The notes under the pieces: model-generated
Databases searched by the model: none
What the model was told of the DNA's origin: nothing
Seen by the model: the letters and a program-made list of their open reading frames with translations, nothing else
Position numbers and translations under genes: made by a program
Shown here: one piece after another, positions 1 through 10,052 of the stretch
Numbering within the stretch: the first letter of the stretch is position 1
Layout of the letters: each line of letters opens with the position of its first letter
NCBI RefSeq assembly: GCF_040760005.1
Contig: NZ_CP099760.1
Span: 5,522,501-5,586,500, forward strand
Direction: 5' to 3'
DNA: 64,000 bases
Source of the DNA: Pseudomonas sp. stari2
GTDB lineage: Bacteria; Pseudomonadota; Gammaproteobacteria; Pseudomonadales; Pseudomonadaceae

Positions 1-309
1 GCCCAGTTGCGACCAGTCGAAACCGAGAATGAAAGCCATATAGCTGCCAAGATGCAGAACCACATAAGCAAAACACCAGAGCCCCAACTGACGGCGCACA
101 GCAATCCACCCGGCCCACCCCGTAAGTTTCTGCAGCGGCGTCATACTCAGAGTGATCAACAGCAATACCAATGTTCCAAGCCCCAGCCGATCAACCAGGA
201 CCTTTCCCGGATCCGGCCCAAGCAGATCAGTAAAGGCCTGATAGAACCAAAACAGCGGCCAGATCACCGCCCCCAGAAAGACGCCCACACGCCAGAACGG
301 ATATCGCAT
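1..309 (-). CDS. msrQ: MsrQ, heme-binding membrane subunit of the MsrPQ system (partial, cut by window edge)
   Basis: The minus strand reads MRYPFWRVG, then hydrophobic stretches containing [16 protein letters not shown] and a second segment ending in [11 protein letters not shown]. This is the start of the MsrQ/YedZ ferric-reductase-like family of six-helix b-heme proteins in the inner membrane. MsrQ passes electrons from the quinone pool to periplasmic MsrP. Only the first 103 residues are inside the window; the rest lies beyond position 1. The ATG overlaps the msrP stop as TGATG, so the two are translationally coupled. Confidence 0.93.
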   Translation of the reverse strand, partial: MRYPFWRVGVFLGAVIWPLFWFYQAFTDLLGPDPGKVLVDRLGLGTLVLLLITLSMTPLQKLTGWAGWIAVRRQLGLWCFAYVVLHLGSYMAFILGFDWSQLG

Positions 310-1322
310 CAGTAATTCTTCCGCAGATCGAGACCTGTATATAAAGAAGCGACCTCGTCCGCATAGCCGTTGAACATCTGCGTATCACGCACATTCGGCT
401 TGAACAGACTATTGGGCAGTCGTCGCTCCCGCGCCTGAGTCCAACGTGGATGGTCGACCGTAGGATTCACATTCGCATAGAACCCGTATTCATCCGCCGC
501 GATGCTCTGCCACGTTGTCTTCGGCTGCTCGCTGACCAGACTGATCCGCACGATGGATTTGACGCTCTTGAAGCCGTATTTCCATGGCACCACCAAACGC
601 AACGGCGCGCCGTTCTGATTTGGCAACTCGCGGCCATACATACCCACCGCCAGAATCGCCAAGGGATTCATCGCCTCATCCAGACGCAAGCCTTCTACGT
701 AAGGCCAGTCGATCAGGGCAAATCCCGAACGCTGTCCGGGCATGCTTTTCGGATCCTGCAGGGTTTCGAAGCGTATGTATTTGGCATTGGAAGTAGGCTC
801 TACCTGCTTCAACAACGCCGAGATAGGGAAACCGATCCAGGGGATCACCATCGACCATGCCTCGACACAGCGAAGACGATAGATGCGCTCCTCCAGCTGG
901 TAAGGTTTCATGAAGTCTTCCAGAGCATAACGCCCTGGCTTACCTACCTCCCCGTCCACGACAACACTCCACGGCTCGGTTTTCAACGAACCGGCATTGG
1001 CCGCCGGATCACCCTTGTCGGTGCCGAACTCATAGAAGTTGTTGTAATGGGTCGCGTCTTTGAAAGGCGTAATCGCCTCATCCTTGACGTTCACCGCACC
1101 CCATTTGACAGAGGGCAGTTTCTCGGCAAACCAGGTGGGCGCTTTTCCGGCTTCGACATCGGCATAGCGGGCAGCCTCTTCGGCACTGGCCCAGCCCGGC
1201 AAGCTGCTCACGGCCAAGCCAACCGCAGTCGCTCCGAGCAATTGCCGGCGAGAGAGATAAATGGATTCAGGCGTGACGTCCGACTCATGGCAGTCGGACG
1301 CCTTGGGGATTTTGATCAGCAT
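309..1322 (-). CDS. msrP: MsrP, periplasmic protein-methionine-sulfoxide reductase catalytic subunit
   Basis: MsrP is a molybdopterin enzyme that reduces oxidised methionines in periplasmic proteins, using electrons from MsrQ. The 337-residue protein has a twin-arginine signal (SRRQLLG, arginines at about 25-26, followed by a hydrophobic stretch and an ASA cleavage site). The molybdenum-ligand cysteine is in YRLRCVEAW, about residue 152. The start at 1322 (MLIKIPKAS) is chosen over an in-frame ATG at 1358 because a GGAG ribosome binding site lies 5 bases upstream and family members start this way. That ribosome binding site sits inside an inverted repeat (see 1327-1370). Confidence 0.95.
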   Translation of the reverse strand: MLIKIPKASDCHESDVTPESIYLSRRQLLGATAVGLAVSSLPGWASAEEAARYADVEAGKAPTWFAEKLPSVKWGAVNVKDEAITPFKDATHYNNFYEFGTDKGDPAANAGSLKTEPWSVVVDGEVGKPGRYALEDFMKPYQLEERIYRLRCVEAWSMVIPWIGFPISALLKQVEPTSNAKYIRFETLQDPKSMPGQRSGFALIDWPYVEGLRLDEAMNPLAILAVGMYGRELPNQNGAPLRLVVPWKYGFKSVKSIVRISLVSEQPKTTWQSIAADEYGFYANVNPTVDHPRWTQARERRLPNSLFKPNVRDTQMFNGYADEVASLYTGLDLRKNY

Positions 1323-1326
1323 GACA

Positions 1327-1370
1327 ACTCCGCAGTTTTGGAGGACAGATGCACCCATAGACTGCGGAGT
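1327..1370 (-). promoter_or_regulatory. Inverted repeat that could hide the msrP ribosome binding site
   Basis: In the mRNA sense (minus strand) ACTCCGCAGT and ACTGCGGAGT are perfect complements of 10 bases separated by 24 bases. The downstream arm contains the GGAG that lies 5 bases before the msrP ATG. If the stem forms, ribosome access to msrP would be blocked. There is no U-run, so it does not look like a terminator. The effect on translation is inference. Confidence 0.5.
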
Positions 1371-1385
1371 ATGAGGGAAATTACA

Positions 1386-2243
1386 TCACTCGACGTTTTT
1401 GTGGCGACGAAGATGCAACAGGTACTGCACAGGACCCGAGGCTGCATAGGCCAGGAACACCAGCAGCAGAATACGCGGAGGGTCACTGAACACCACGGCG
1501 AACACCAGCACCACCGCCAGGATCGCCACGAATGGTACGCGCCCTTTCAAGTCCAGCTCCTTGAAGCTGTTGTACTTGATGTTGCTGACCATCAGCATGC
1601 CGGCAGCCGCCACCATCAATGCAACCAGGAACGACATCTTCGAACCCTGGATCCCGTAATCGCTGAACGCCCAGACAATCCCCGCGACCACACCGGCAGC
1701 TGCCGGACTGGCCAGGCCGATAAAGTAACGCTTGTCTGCGGTGCCCACCTGAGTATTGAAGCGCGCCAGACGCAACGCCGCGCCGGCCACATAGATGAAG
1801 GCGACCATCCAGCCGACCTTGCCCATGTCACCCAAGGCCCAGCCGAATGCCAGCAATGCCGGCGCGACGCCGAAGGCAACCATGTCCGAGAGTGAGTCGT
1901 ACTCGGCACCGAATGCACTTTGGGTATTGGTCATGCGTGCCACACGGCCGTCGAGACCATCGAGCACCATGGCGACGAAGATCGCGATAGCCGCGAAAGC
2001 GAAGTACTTGCTCGCATTCACCGAGTCCCCGGCGCTCAACGCAGCCTGGGCACTCATCGAATTGATGATGGAATAGAACCCTGCAAACAGGTTCGCAGTG
2101 GTGAACAGATTCGGCAAAAGATAGATACCACGATGCCGGACTTTACGACCTTCTGCGTCATGCCCTTCTTCGACATGTTCATCGATGGGCAGCAGGCTTT
2201 CGGCGTCGGAAGCCTGGTTCGGCTCTTCGGGACGTTCGCTCAT
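1386..2243 (-). CDS. pssA: CDP-diacylglycerol--serine O-phosphatidyltransferase
   Basis: PssA makes phosphatidylserine from CDP-diacylglycerol and L-serine, the precursor of phosphatidylethanolamine. The 285-residue protein has the complete CDP-alcohol phosphotransferase motif D-x2-D-G-x2-A-R-x8-G-x3-D-x3-D at residues 95-120 (DGLDGRVAR ... EYDSLSD), embedded in several hydrophobic helices, with an acidic hydrophilic N-terminus of about 35 residues. It belongs to the multipass membrane type, not the peripheral phospholipase-D-like type of E. coli. It lies between the ilvC terminator and msrP on the same strand, with 63 bases before msrP. Confidence 0.95.
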   Translation of the reverse strand: MSERPEEPNQASDAESLLPIDEHVEEGHDAEGRKVRHRGIYLLPNLFTTANLFAGFYSIINSMSAQAALSAGDSVNASKYFAFAAIAIFVAMVLDGLDGRVARMTNTQSAFGAEYDSLSDMVAFGVAPALLAFGWALGDMGKVGWMVAFIYVAGAALRLARFNTQVGTADKRYFIGLASPAAAGVVAGIVWAFSDYGIQGSKMSFLVALMVAAAGMLMVSNIKYNSFKELDLKGRVPFVAILAVVLVFAVVFSDPPRILLLVFLAYAASGPVQYLLHLRRHKNVE

Positions 2244-2344
2244 GGACAGTACCTTGCAACGGATTGGACATTTTCGACAGGCGTCTGGGACGACGGTTCG
2301 GCCACAAACGATGCAGCTTTATACCAGAACCGCCCGCCCATACG

Positions 2345-2373
2345 AAAAAACGCGGCCGAGGCCGCGTTTTTTC
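2345..2373 (-). terminator. Rho-independent terminator after ilvC
   Basis: A GC-rich stem (AACGCGGCC / GGCCGCGTT, tight loop) is flanked by A6 on one side and T6 on the other, so it can work in either direction. It lies 18 bases after the ilvC stop and upstream of pssA, and separates the ilv operon from pssA. Confidence 0.85.
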
Positions 2374-2390
2374 ATACAAGGTTCTACGAC

Positions 2391-3455
<1,065 letters not shown>

Positions 3456-3947
3456 TTAGATGCTGAGTACTTTGTCGCCGCGGGCAATACCGGTAACGCC
3501 GCTGCGGACGGTTTCCAGAATCGATGCGGTGCCGATGGACTGAATGAAGCTGTCGAGCTTGTCGCTGGTTCCGGTCAATTGAACGGTATACACGCTGGCG
3601 CTGACGTCGACGATCTGTCCACGGTAGATATCGGTGGTGCGTTTGATCTCGGCGCGCTGGGCGCCAGTGGCCTTGACCTTGACCAGCATCAGCTCGCGCT
3701 CGATGTGAGCACTTTCCGACAGGTCCACCAGCTTGACCACTTCGATCAGCTTGTTCAGGTTTTTGGTGATCTGCTCGATGATTTCATCGTGGCCGACAGT
3801 GGTCAGCGTCAGACGCGACAGGGTCGGGTCTTCGGTTGGCGCCACGGTCAGGCTTTCGATGTTGTAGTTGCGCTGCGAGAACAGGCCGACTACGCGAGAC
3901 AAAGCACCGGGTTCGTTTTCCAGAAGCAAGGAAATAATGTGCCGCAT
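3456..3947 (-). CDS. ilvH: Acetolactate synthase small (regulatory) subunit
   Basis: IlvH stimulates IlvI and gives it feedback inhibition by valine. The 163-residue protein starts MRHIISLLLENEPGALSRV, an N-terminal ACT domain (residues about 4-78), followed by the C-terminal acetolactate synthase small-subunit domain. An open frame extends 10 codons further upstream, but the MRHI start is the family start and follows the ilvI stop by 2 bases. Tight spacing to ilvI indicates one transcript and likely translational coupling. Confidence 0.96.
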   Translation of the reverse strand: MRHIISLLLENEPGALSRVVGLFSQRNYNIESLTVAPTEDPTLSRLTLTTVGHDEIIEQITKNLNKLIEVVKLVDLSESAHIERELMLVKVKATGAQRAEIKRTTDIYRGQIVDVSASVYTVQLTGTSDKLDSFIQSIGTASILETVRSGVTGIARGDKVLSI

Positions 3948-3949
3948 GA

Positions 3950-5674
3950 TTAGGTACGCTCCGTCTTGCTCAGCCACATATCGCGCATGGAGCCGTCTTT
4001 GATCTGCATCGGATAGACGTGCTCGCTGGTGTCGACCGAAATGTCGATCACCACCAGGCGATCTTTCATGGCGAACGCCTCTTCCATCTTCGACTTCAAA
4101 TCTTTCGATTCGGTGATGCGCACGCCGACGTGGCCATAGGCTTCAGCCAGCTTGACGAAGTCAGGCAAGGATTCCATGTAGGAGTGCGAGTGACGGCTGC
4201 CGTAACTCATGTCCTGCCACTGACGAACCATGCCCAGAACACCGTTGTTCAGGATGACGATCTTGACCGGCAAACCGTATTGCAGGCAGGTCGACAGTTC
4301 CTGGATGTTCATCTGGATACTGCCTTCACCGGTGACGCACGCAACATCGGTGTCCGGGAAGCTCAGAGCGATACCCATCGCCGCCGGCAGACCGAAGCCC
4401 ATCGTGCCCAGGCCACCGGAGTTGATCCAGCGGTTCGGCTTGTTGAACTTGTAGTACTGCGCAGCAAACATCTGGTGCTGGCCCACGTCGGAGGTCACAA
4501 AGGCGTCACCCTTGGTCACTTCGCACAGGGTTTCAATCACGGTCTGTGGCTTGATCTTGCTGCCGTCGCCCTTGTCGTAAGGGAACAGGCCACGATCACC
4601 ACGCCACTCGTCAACCTGCTTCCACCAGCTGGCAACCGCTTCCTTGTTCGGGGTTTCGCCGATTTCCTTGAGGATCGCGACCATTTCGGTCAGGACGCTC
4701 TCCACCGGACCAACGATCGGCACGTCAGCCTTGATGGTCTTGGAAATCGAAGCCGGGTCGATGTCGATGTGAATGATCTTGGCGTTCGGACAGAACTTCG
4801 GAGCACCGTTGATCACGCGATCATCGAAACGCGCACCCACTGCCAGGATCACGTCGGCATGGTGCATCGCAAGGTTCGCGGTGTAACTGCCGTGCATGCC
4901 GAGCATGCCGATGAACTGACGATCAGTGCCAGGGTAGCCACCCAGGCCCATCAAGGTATTAGTGACCGGCAGGTTGAGCATTTGCGCCAGTTCGGTCAGC
5001 GGCGCGGAGCCGTTGCCGAGGATCACGCCACCGCCGGAGTAAAGCACGGGACGCTTGGCCGCCAGGAGCATTTCTGCCGCCTTGCGGATTTGCCCGGAGT
5101 GACCGCGAACGGCCGGGCTGTAGGAACGCAGCTTGGCTTTCTTCGGGAAGATGTATTCGAACTTCTCGGCCGGGTTGGTCATGTCTTTCGGGATATCGAC
5201 CACGACCGGGCCCGGACGACCGGATTGCGCCAGGTAGAAGGCTTTCTTCATGACTTCCGGGATTTCCGAAGCGTGCTTGATCATGAAGCTGTGCTTCACG
5301 ATCGGCCGGGAGATACCGATCATGTCGGTTTCCTGGAACGCATCGGTGCCGACCATGGTGCTTGGCACCTGACCGGAAATGATCACCATTGGAATCGAGT
5401 CCATGTAGGCCGTGGCAATACCGGTGATGGCGTTTGTGGCGCCAGGACCGGAAGTCACCAATACCACGCCGGCTTTACCGGTGGCACGGGCGTAGCCGTC
5501 AGCCATATGGGTAGCCGCTTGTTCGTGACGAACCAGGATGTGGGTCACTTCCGGTTCTTTGAACAGGGCATCGTAAACATGAAGAAGAGCACCACCTGGG
5601 TACCCGTAGATATATTTGACGCCTTCGTCACGCAAAAAGCGGACGAGCATCTCACCGCCAGATAAAAGCTCCAC
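3950..5674 (-). CDS. ilvI: Acetolactate synthase large (catalytic) subunit
   Basis: This is a thiamine-diphosphate and FAD enzyme that condenses pyruvate with pyruvate or 2-ketobutyrate. The 574-residue protein starts [14 protein letters not shown] at a GTG placed 8 bases after AGAGG; a second GTG three codons upstream lies inside that ribosome binding site and is less likely. The N-terminal domain has [14 protein letters not shown] and the catalytic Glu in [16 protein letters not shown]. The ThDP motif near residue 440 reads GEG ... LNN instead of the textbook GDG. First gene of ilvIHC, with a long leader upstream. Confidence 0.96.
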   Translation of the reverse strand: MELLSGGEMLVRFLRDEGVKYIYGYPGGALLHVYDALFKEPEVTHILVRHEQAATHMADGYARATGKAGVVLVTSGPGATNAITGIATAYMDSIPMVIISGQVPSTMVGTDAFQETDMIGISRPIVKHSFMIKHASEIPEVMKKAFYLAQSGRPGPVVVDIPKDMTNPAEKFEYIFPKKAKLRSYSPAVRGHSGQIRKAAEMLLAAKRPVLYSGGGVILGNGSAPLTELAQMLNLPVTNTLMGLGGYPGTDRQFIGMLGMHGSYTANLAMHHADVILAVGARFDDRVINGAPKFCPNAKIIHIDIDPASISKTIKADVPIVGPVESVLTEMVAILKEIGETPNKEAVASWWKQVDEWRGDRGLFPYDKGDGSKIKPQTVIETLCEVTKGDAFVTSDVGQHQMFAAQYYKFNKPNRWINSGGLGTMGFGLPAAMGIALSFPDTDVACVTGEGSIQMNIQELSTCLQYGLPVKIVILNNGVLGMVRQWQDMSYGSRHSHSYMESLPDFVKLAEAYGHVGVRITESKDLKSKMEEAFAMKDRLVVIDISVDTSEHVYPMQIKDGSMRDMWLSKTERT

Positions 5675-5976
5675 GTTGTTCACCTCTAAAACGCCAGAAT
5701 ACCGTCCACAAAAAGGCGAACGGGTCTTAATAGGTTTACTTCTCGGCAGAGCATGAGCGACGGTGGTCGCCGACTACGTCAGCACTGACTGAGCAAGTAT
5801 TGGGATCGTCCCAAGTGTTGCGGGCCTTTCCCACCCAGCGCGAGGTAACGCGTTGCGGGTGTAACAGGTCGACGCGGATATGCGCCTCATGATCTGCCGA
5901 GAGGGTCTGCTTCTGGCAGTCCCTGTACAGCGGACTTTGGATTCTTCTGTTTCGCCCTCTCCAAGTCAAGCCGTCA
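5675..5976 (-). promoter_or_regulatory. Long leader and promoter region of ilvIHC
   Basis: No convincing conserved gene is visible here. On the minus strand TTGACT (5969-5964) and AAGAAT (5946-5941) are separated by 17 bases and would start RNA near 5934, giving a leader of about 260 bases before ilvI. The leader holds several small dyads (for example TTGGGA-CGA-TCCCAA at 5814-5800 and GCGAC-CACC-GTCGC near 5756-5770) and a 38-codon frame (5890-5774, MRRISAST ... TIPILAQSVLT). Promoter and leader roles are inferred. Confidence 0.4.
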
Positions 5977-6002
5977 ATGTGCTTAATTGTGGGTAAGCAC
6001 AT
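5977..6002. promoter_or_regulatory. 9-bp perfect inverted repeat, candidate operator upstream of ilvIHC
   Basis: ATGTGCTTA and TAAGCACAT form a perfect 9-bp inverted repeat around an 8-base A/T-rich spacer. It sits directly upstream of the TTGAC motifs of the ilvIHC promoter and about 72 bases before the divergent DUF4124 gene. Its size and spacing fit a dimeric regulator. Which regulator binds is unknown. Confidence 0.45.
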
Positions 6003-6074
6003 GAGAACGCAAGAAAAAACCTGAAAAGCGCTACTCTGTTAGCGTCAATTGCGCAATTTTGCCAAGGAATCAGC

Positions 6075-6491
6075 ATGCGAACGCTCCTCGTCATACTGCT
6101 GATCGGCCTCAGCCCCTGGTGCATGGCCGGTCAGATCTACAAATGGGTCGATGCCCAAGGTGTCACGCACTTCGATGCGCAGCCGCCGCAGGGACAATCG
6201 GCGACCACCCTGCAAACGCCGCCCTCGCCCGCTCCGCGCCCCGCCGCAATACCCGGCAGCGGCCCACTGGGCGATCAGAAAGCCATTGACGACAAGGTCA
6301 GGAAACAGGTCGCTGAGCAACAGGCTCAGCTAAAGACCTTCTGCGAACAGGCGCGTACGAATCTGGCGCAACTGCAGAACAATCCGCGCCTGAGGGAAGA
6401 AACCGAGGGAGAGTTGCGTCGCCTGAGCGATACACAACGTCAAGAGCGTATCGCAGAGACGCAGAAACAGATTGCCGAGAACTGCCAGTGA
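6075..6491 (+). CDS. DUF4124 domain-containing exported protein
   Basis: A 138-residue protein with a signal peptide (MRTLLVILLIGLSPWCMA, cleavage before GQIYKW). The mature start GQIYKWVDAQGVTHFDAQPP is the hallmark of DUF4124, a small envelope domain of unknown function frequent in proteobacteria. The middle is Pro/Ala rich and the C-terminal half is a charged helix ending EIAENCQ-like with paired cysteines. It stands alone, divergent from ilvIHC. The family is clear, the role is not. Confidence 0.88.
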   Translation: MRTLLVILLIGLSPWCMAGQIYKWVDAQGVTHFDAQPPQGQSATTLQTPPSPAPRPAAIPGSGPLGDQKAIDDKVRKQVAEQQAQLKTFCEQARTNLAQLQNNPRLREETEGELRRLSDTQRQERIAETQKQIAENCQ

Positions 6492-6509
6492 TCACTGGCA
6501 GCCGGCCGT

Positions 6510-6845
6510 TCAGCGCGAAGCAGTGATCAGCTGGTCGAACTCTTTGAGCAACACCTGCAACTGCCGGTCCTTGCCTTGCAGATTGCGTTGGGCGAAGACC
6601 ATTTCGGCCATTTCCTGAATGCCCGAGGCATTGGGCAATGGCAGGTTCTGTTCGAGGATCATCTTCATCCGCGGCAGGAAGATCCATTGCAGCCACTGCT
6701 CGAAATCGAGGGTGTCGACCGAAAACGGCTCGACACTGCTCAAGGCTTCGGTCGAAGGCTGGACTTCATCCCACCAGCCCTGGGCACGCAGTTCTCGCTC
6801 GATCAACAACAGTTGATCGGCGACTTTCGAGAAGCGCGCGTCCAT
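6510..6845 (-). CDS. YqcC family protein
   Basis: This 111-residue acidic protein (MDARFSKVADQLLLIERELRAQGWW ... FEQWLQWIFLPRM) belongs to the YqcC family, helical proteins of unknown function encoded near ribosome or cell-wall genes in gammaproteobacteria. The ATG at 6845 overlaps the TGA of the upstream lipoprotein gene (TGATG); a GTG one codon earlier is possible but less likely. It is the last gene of mrcB-lipoprotein-yqcC on the minus strand. Confidence 0.85.
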   Translation of the reverse strand: MDARFSKVADQLLLIERELRAQGWWDEVQPSTEALSSVEPFSVDTLDFEQWLQWIFLPRMKMILEQNLPLPNASGIQEMAEMVFAQRNLQGKDRQLQVLLKEFDQLITASR

Positions 6846-7594
6846 CACAGCGAAACCTTGGCCTTCTGACGCGCCAGTGCGGCGCCGGCGGAATCACCTT
6901 GTTTCTCACGCGCCTGAGCGATCAGCTCCCACAGGCTGGCCTGCAAGTCCGGACGACCATTGGCCATGGTCAGCGCGCGGCGGGCGGTTTGCTCGGCTTG
7001 CGGGGCATCGCCCTGAGCCATGCGCACTTGTGCCAGGCGGTAAAGCACTTGCGGCTCACGCGGAGCAACGCGTTGAGCGCGCTCAAGGCTGGAGGATGCG
7101 CCGTTGAGGTCGCCGCCGGCCTGCTGTTGCTGCGCCGTGCTCAGCAAGGCGAGCACCGGCCCGTCCAACTGCTCGTCGGCGGACAGACCGCCGCCGCTGC
7201 TGCTGGCCGAAGGAATGCCGCTCGGTGTCGAAGGCATGCTGTAGCTGCCGGAGCTGATCGGTGCCGATTCGACCGGCGAAGGGTTGTATGGCCCCGCAGT
7301 GATACCACCGGACGCCGGGCCCGGCACAATCGGCGAAGTGCTGATCGGCGTCGACGTTGCAGCGCCGCCCGGCACCATCACTACCACACCGGTATCGCCT
7401 TGCGGGATAGCCTGAGTCTGACCCTGCACAGGACGTTTCACTGTCGTCTGCCGGAAGCCGCCATTGGCCGAAATGCGTTCGCTGTTGGACACAGCCGTGC
7501 CCGAATCGACAACCGGAATCGAACCACGCTGTACGGTGGAGCAGCCGCTGAGCAAAGCCACGGCGGTCACCGCTGGAATCAACCACTTGTTCAC
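6845..7594 (-). CDS. TPR-type lipoprotein downstream of PBP1B
   Basis: This 249-residue protein has a lipoprotein signal (MNKWLIPAVTAVALLSGC, lipobox LSGC). A low-complexity Ser/Pro/Gly/Thr linker (about residues 60-150) leads to a C-terminal tetratricopeptide region (ALLSTAQQQQAGG ... AQRVAPREPQVLYRLAQVRMAQGD). The layout, lipid anchor plus flexible linker plus TPR, and the location 16 bases after mrcB resemble outer-membrane lipoproteins that activate bifunctional penicillin-binding proteins. That partner role for PBP1B is inference. Confidence 0.85.
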   Translation of the reverse strand: MNKWLIPAVTAVALLSGCSTVQRGSIPVVDSGTAVSNSERISANGGFRQTTVKRPVQGQTQAIPQGDTGVVVMVPGGAATSTPISTSPIVPGPASGGITAGPYNPSPVESAPISSGSYSMPSTPSGIPSASSSGGGLSADEQLDGPVLALLSTAQQQQAGGDLNGASSSLERAQRVAPREPQVLYRLAQVRMAQGDAPQAEQTARRALTMANGRPDLQASLWELIAQAREKQGDSAGAALARQKAKVSL

Positions 7595-7610
7595 TTGAAA
7601 CCCTCTTCGC

Positions 7611-9935
7611 TTAATTCATCCAGCCCTTGACCCAATCCATCACCGACTCGCTCGAGGCCGGGCTTTCGCCTGCGCAGGAGGCGCCGGGTGGCGGTTCGCT
7701 GCCGCGAATATACGGCATCTGCACGGCGCCCGGACAGTTGGCATCGGAGCCCTGGCCAGTGCGCGAATCAACCCACGCCTGCACCACGTTGTCCGGCTGC
7801 GGCATGTCGAGTGGAAGCGGATCGGCCTTGCGCATGAAACTGGTCCAGACCTGCAACGCACCGGTTGCACCGGTGAACGGCGTCTTGCCGTTATCGTCGC
7901 GGCCGAGCCAGACCACCGCCAGCAGATCCTGGCTGAAACCGGCGAACCAGCTATCCCGCGAATCGTTACTGGTACCGGTCTTGCCGGCCAGTGTCAGGGT
8001 CTTGGGCAATACGTTGTAGACGGAGCTACCGGTACCTTCACGCATGACGCGCTGCATGGCGTTCTGGATCAGGTAGATCGACGCTGGGTCGAAACGCTGC
8101 TCGATCTGGAACGGATACCGCTTGAGCGGCTCGCCCTCGGCGGTCAGCACACTGCGGATCCCGCGCATCGGCGTATTGAAGCCACCGTTGGCGAGGGTCT
8201 GGTACATCGTCGCCACTTCGATCGGCGTCATGCCACCGGCACCCAGCAACATCGACGGGAACGCCGGGAACTCACGGGTCACACCCAGGCGCCCGATGGT
8301 CTTGAGGACATTCGGAACACCCACCGCCAGGCCGAGACGCGAGGTCGACAGGTTGTAGGAGTGCGCCAGCCCTTGATAGAGGAACACCGTACCGTGGGAG
8401 CGGCGGTCGTAGTTCTGCGGTTTCCAGACCTGCCCGTCCGCGCCCTTGATGGAAAGCGGATCATCCGACAGCCAACTGGTCAGCGTGTACTGGCTCGGTT
8501 TTTCCAGTGCGGTCAGATAAACCGCAGGCTTGACCAGAGAGCCGATTGGTCGCACGGCATCCAGTGCCCGGTTGAACCCGGCGTAACTGGCCTGACGGCT
8601 GCCGATCATCGCCTGGACTTCACCGGTTTCCGGATTGGTCACGACCATTGCCGCTTCCACATCGTCGGCGCCCTTACGACCCGACAGACGCTTGAAGGTG
8701 TCATTCACCGAGGCTTCGGCTTTCATCTGCAGGATCGGGTCGAAACTGGTGAAGATCCGCAGGCCTTCTTCAGTCAAGTCTTCGTCGCGATAGTCTTCAC
8801 GCAACTGGCGTTTGACCAGATCGATGAAGCCCGGGAACGAACTGTCGGCCAGTTTGCCGCGCGAGGTCACGCCCAGTGGCATTTTCTTCGCGGCCTCGAC
8901 CTGTTCGGCGGTGGCGACACCCTGTTGCTCAAGCACGTCGAGCACCAGGTTACGTCGTTCCAGCGCCCGCTCCGGATTGCGGCGCGGGTTGTAATAGGAA
9001 GGGCCTTTGACCATGCCGACCAGCAACGCGACCTGATGCAGCTTCAGCTCGGACAATGGCTGGCCAAAGAAGAACTGGCTGGCCAGACCGAAACCGTGCA
9101 CTGCACGCTGGCCATCCTGTCCGACGAAGACTTCGTTGAGATAAGCCTCAAGAATTTCCTTCTTGTCGTAATGCAGCTCAAGCAACAGCGCCATCATCGC
9201 TTCGGTAAGCTTGCGGGTCAGGCTGCGTTCGTTGGTGAGGTAGAAGTTCTTGACCAGTTGCTGGGTCAGCGTACTGCCGCCCTGGGTCATCTTGCCGCCG
9301 GATGTGTTGACCCAGATCGCCCGGGCAATCGACTTCGGCGAGACACCCCAGTGACTGTAGTAATCCCGGTCTTCCACGGCGACCAGGGTTTCCAGCAGGT
9401 ACGGCGGCACCTGATCGAGCTTGATCAGAATCCGGTCTTCAAGGTTTTTCGGGTAGATCCCGCCGATCAGCAGCGGCTCCAGACGCACCACCGACAGCTT
9501 AGAACCGTTCGTCGCCGAGAGCTCGGCCACGTAGTCACCGGAGAAGCGCACGCGAACCGGCTGCGGTTTTTCCAGGCCTTCATAGAACTGGAAACCACGG
9601 GTATTCAGATCGACGGTGTTGCCGTTGACCGCGGCGGCGCCTGGGCCATTGCTCACGGCTTCGCGGCGATAGCCCAGGGCATCGAGTTCGGTGAGGAAGT
9701 CGTCCTTGCTCAGTTTCTGTCCGACGAACAGCTCGAGCGGCCGCGCGTATACCTTGGCCGGGATGGTCCAGCGCTTGCCGGAGAATTTCTCCTGCACCAC
9801 GGCATCGAGGTAAACGGCGAAGCCGGCCAGCACCACAAGGCCGACCAGACTGAGTTTCAGGGCCCAGCCCAACCATGGGCGCAGGCCCCGGGAAGCTGGT
9901 TTTTTAGAAGTGCGGGGGGATCGAGTACGAGTCAT
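7611..9935 (-). CDS. mrcB: Penicillin-binding protein 1B, bifunctional peptidoglycan glycosyltransferase/transpeptidase
   Basis: This class A PBP polymerises and crosslinks peptidoglycan at the outer face of the inner membrane. The 774-residue protein has a short basic cytoplasmic tail, one membrane helix (about 22-45), a UB2H-like domain (about 60-150), a GT51 domain with the catalytic Glu in VAVEDRDYYSHWG (188) and a transpeptidase domain with SLVK (466-469), SYN (526-528) and KTG (652-654). All catalytic motifs are intact. It heads an operon with the TPR lipoprotein and yqcC genes. Confidence 0.97.
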   Translation of the reverse strand: MTRTRSPRTSKKPASRGLRPWLGWALKLSLVGLVVLAGFAVYLDAVVQEKFSGKRWTIPAKVYARPLELFVGQKLSKDDFLTELDALGYRREAVSNGPGAAAVNGNTVDLNTRGFQFYEGLEKPQPVRVRFSGDYVAELSATNGSKLSVVRLEPLLIGGIYPKNLEDRILIKLDQVPPYLLETLVAVEDRDYYSHWGVSPKSIARAIWVNTSGGKMTQGGSTLTQQLVKNFYLTNERSLTRKLTEAMMALLLELHYDKKEILEAYLNEVFVGQDGQRAVHGFGLASQFFFGQPLSELKLHQVALLVGMVKGPSYYNPRRNPERALERRNLVLDVLEQQGVATAEQVEAAKKMPLGVTSRGKLADSSFPGFIDLVKRQLREDYRDEDLTEEGLRIFTSFDPILQMKAEASVNDTFKRLSGRKGADDVEAAMVVTNPETGEVQAMIGSRQASYAGFNRALDAVRPIGSLVKPAVYLTALEKPSQYTLTSWLSDDPLSIKGADGQVWKPQNYDRRSHGTVFLYQGLAHSYNLSTSRLGLAVGVPNVLKTIGRLGVTREFPAFPSMLLGAGGMTPIEVATMYQTLANGGFNTPMRGIRSVLTAEGEPLKRYPFQIEQRFDPASIYLIQNAMQRVMREGTGSSVYNVLPKTLTLAGKTGTSNDSRDSWFAGFSQDLLAVVWLGRDDNGKTPFTGATGALQVWTSFMRKADPLPLDMPQPDNVVQAWVDSRTGQGSDANCPGAVQMPYIRGSEPPPGASCAGESPASSESVMDWVKGWMN

Positions 9936-10052
9936 GGCGGCGGATTATACGCACTTTATTCATACTCAACAGGAGCGCTCCGAGGTTTGCGTCGGGCTGG
10001 CGAGCGGCCATAATGGCGGCCTCGAATTTCCCCAGACTCTGAAGGATCGCCT

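Noticed and set aside
3950..5674. GEG in place of GDG in the IlvI cofactor motif as a sign of an inactive enzyme
   Set aside because: The Glu is conservative, the rest of the motif is intact, and I recall the same variant in other proteobacterial IlvI proteins.
5736..6002. An 88-codon minus-strand frame upstream of ilvI
   Set aside because: Its start lies in the palindrome upstream of the predicted promoter and the product is low-quality (many Arg, Cys, His; no hydrophobic core). Treated as leader DNA.
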